Below are positions 5,855-5,889 of a stretch of DNA of 5,889 nt, one piece after another; within the stretch, counting starts at the first letter, position 1; each line of letters starts with the position of its first letter. The notes beneath the pieces are model-generated. The model ran no database searches and was not told the DNA's origin. It saw nothing but the letters and a program-made list of their open reading frames with translations. The stretch lies in assembly GCA_946408865.1 (NCBI GenBank), contig CAMJTZ010000123.1, positions 1-5,889 on the forward strand, in the 5' to 3' direction. The position numbers and the translations under genes are program-made. This stretch comes from an uncultured Clostridia bacterium (GTDB lineage: Bacteria; Bacillota_A; Clostridia; Christensenellales; Aristaeellaceae).

Positions 5855-5885
5855 GGTGGAACGAAAAAGACCGTCCCTCCGTTCC
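5855..5885 (+). repeat. REP-like repeat, copy C (plus orientation)
   Basis: The 31 bases are identical to copy B and, inverted, to copy A. It lies 8 nt beyond the terminator tail and 594 bp from copy B in direct orientation, so B and C enclose the kinase gene and its terminator. After 5885 the sequence (AGTT) departs from the extensions of the other copies. The window ends 4 nt later, so any paired inverted copy to the right cannot be seen. Confidence 0.85.
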
Positions 5886-5889
5886 AGTT

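Noticed and set aside
4310..5889. CRISPR array
   Set aside because: The 31-bp repeats are irregularly spaced, occur in both orientations and enclose genes instead of spacers; they fit a REP family.

Overview
The window looks like a moderately GC-rich Clostridia-type Firmicute chromosome. The support is strong AGGAGG-type ribosome binding sites, an azlCD pair, and secreted hydrolases with Gram-positive-style export signals. This is an inference; no rRNA or other marker gene is present to fix the taxon.

Layout. From 1 to 4264 everything is on the minus strand. In transcription order it reads: a lipoprotein-like Ntn-hydrolase of the choloylglycine / linear-amide C-N hydrolase type (4264->3080); a large exported S41-type peptidase-like protein with its own promoter (3007->1097); and azlC (1011->316) with azlD (323->window edge), which overlap by 8 nt and should form a branched-chain amino acid exporter. 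From 4412 onward everything is on the plus strand: a REP-associated tyrosine transposase (RAYT, Y1/HUH family; 4412-5254), then a small P-loop kinase-like protein (5325-5795) followed by a strong hairpin terminator (5814-5846). No stretch over 300 bases lacks a gene; the longest is the divergent intergenic region 4265-4411.

The most distinctive feature is a short interspersed repeat. Three base-identical 31-bp copies lie at 4332-4362 (minus orientation), 5261-5291 (plus) and 5855-5885 (plus). The first two bracket the RAYT gene as inverted repeats, and the last two bracket the kinase gene and its terminator as direct repeats. Each copy has 6-nt complementary arms that can form an imperfect hairpin, and the first extends into a 45-bp unit with 9-bp inverted termini, like a REPIN. 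This fits a RAYT with its cognate REP family. The copies sit in regulatory positions: one supplies the -35 region of the hydrolase promoter, one runs almost into the ribosome binding site of the kinase, and one lies just past the kinase terminator.

How the genes may work together: the two exported hydrolases are neighbours on one strand and may both act outside the cell, but they have separate promoters and no shared pathway can be shown. azlCD is a distinct transport function, probably read through from the S41 gene past a long inverted repeat. The RAYT/REP segment appears to be an insertion-prone module at the divergent junction.
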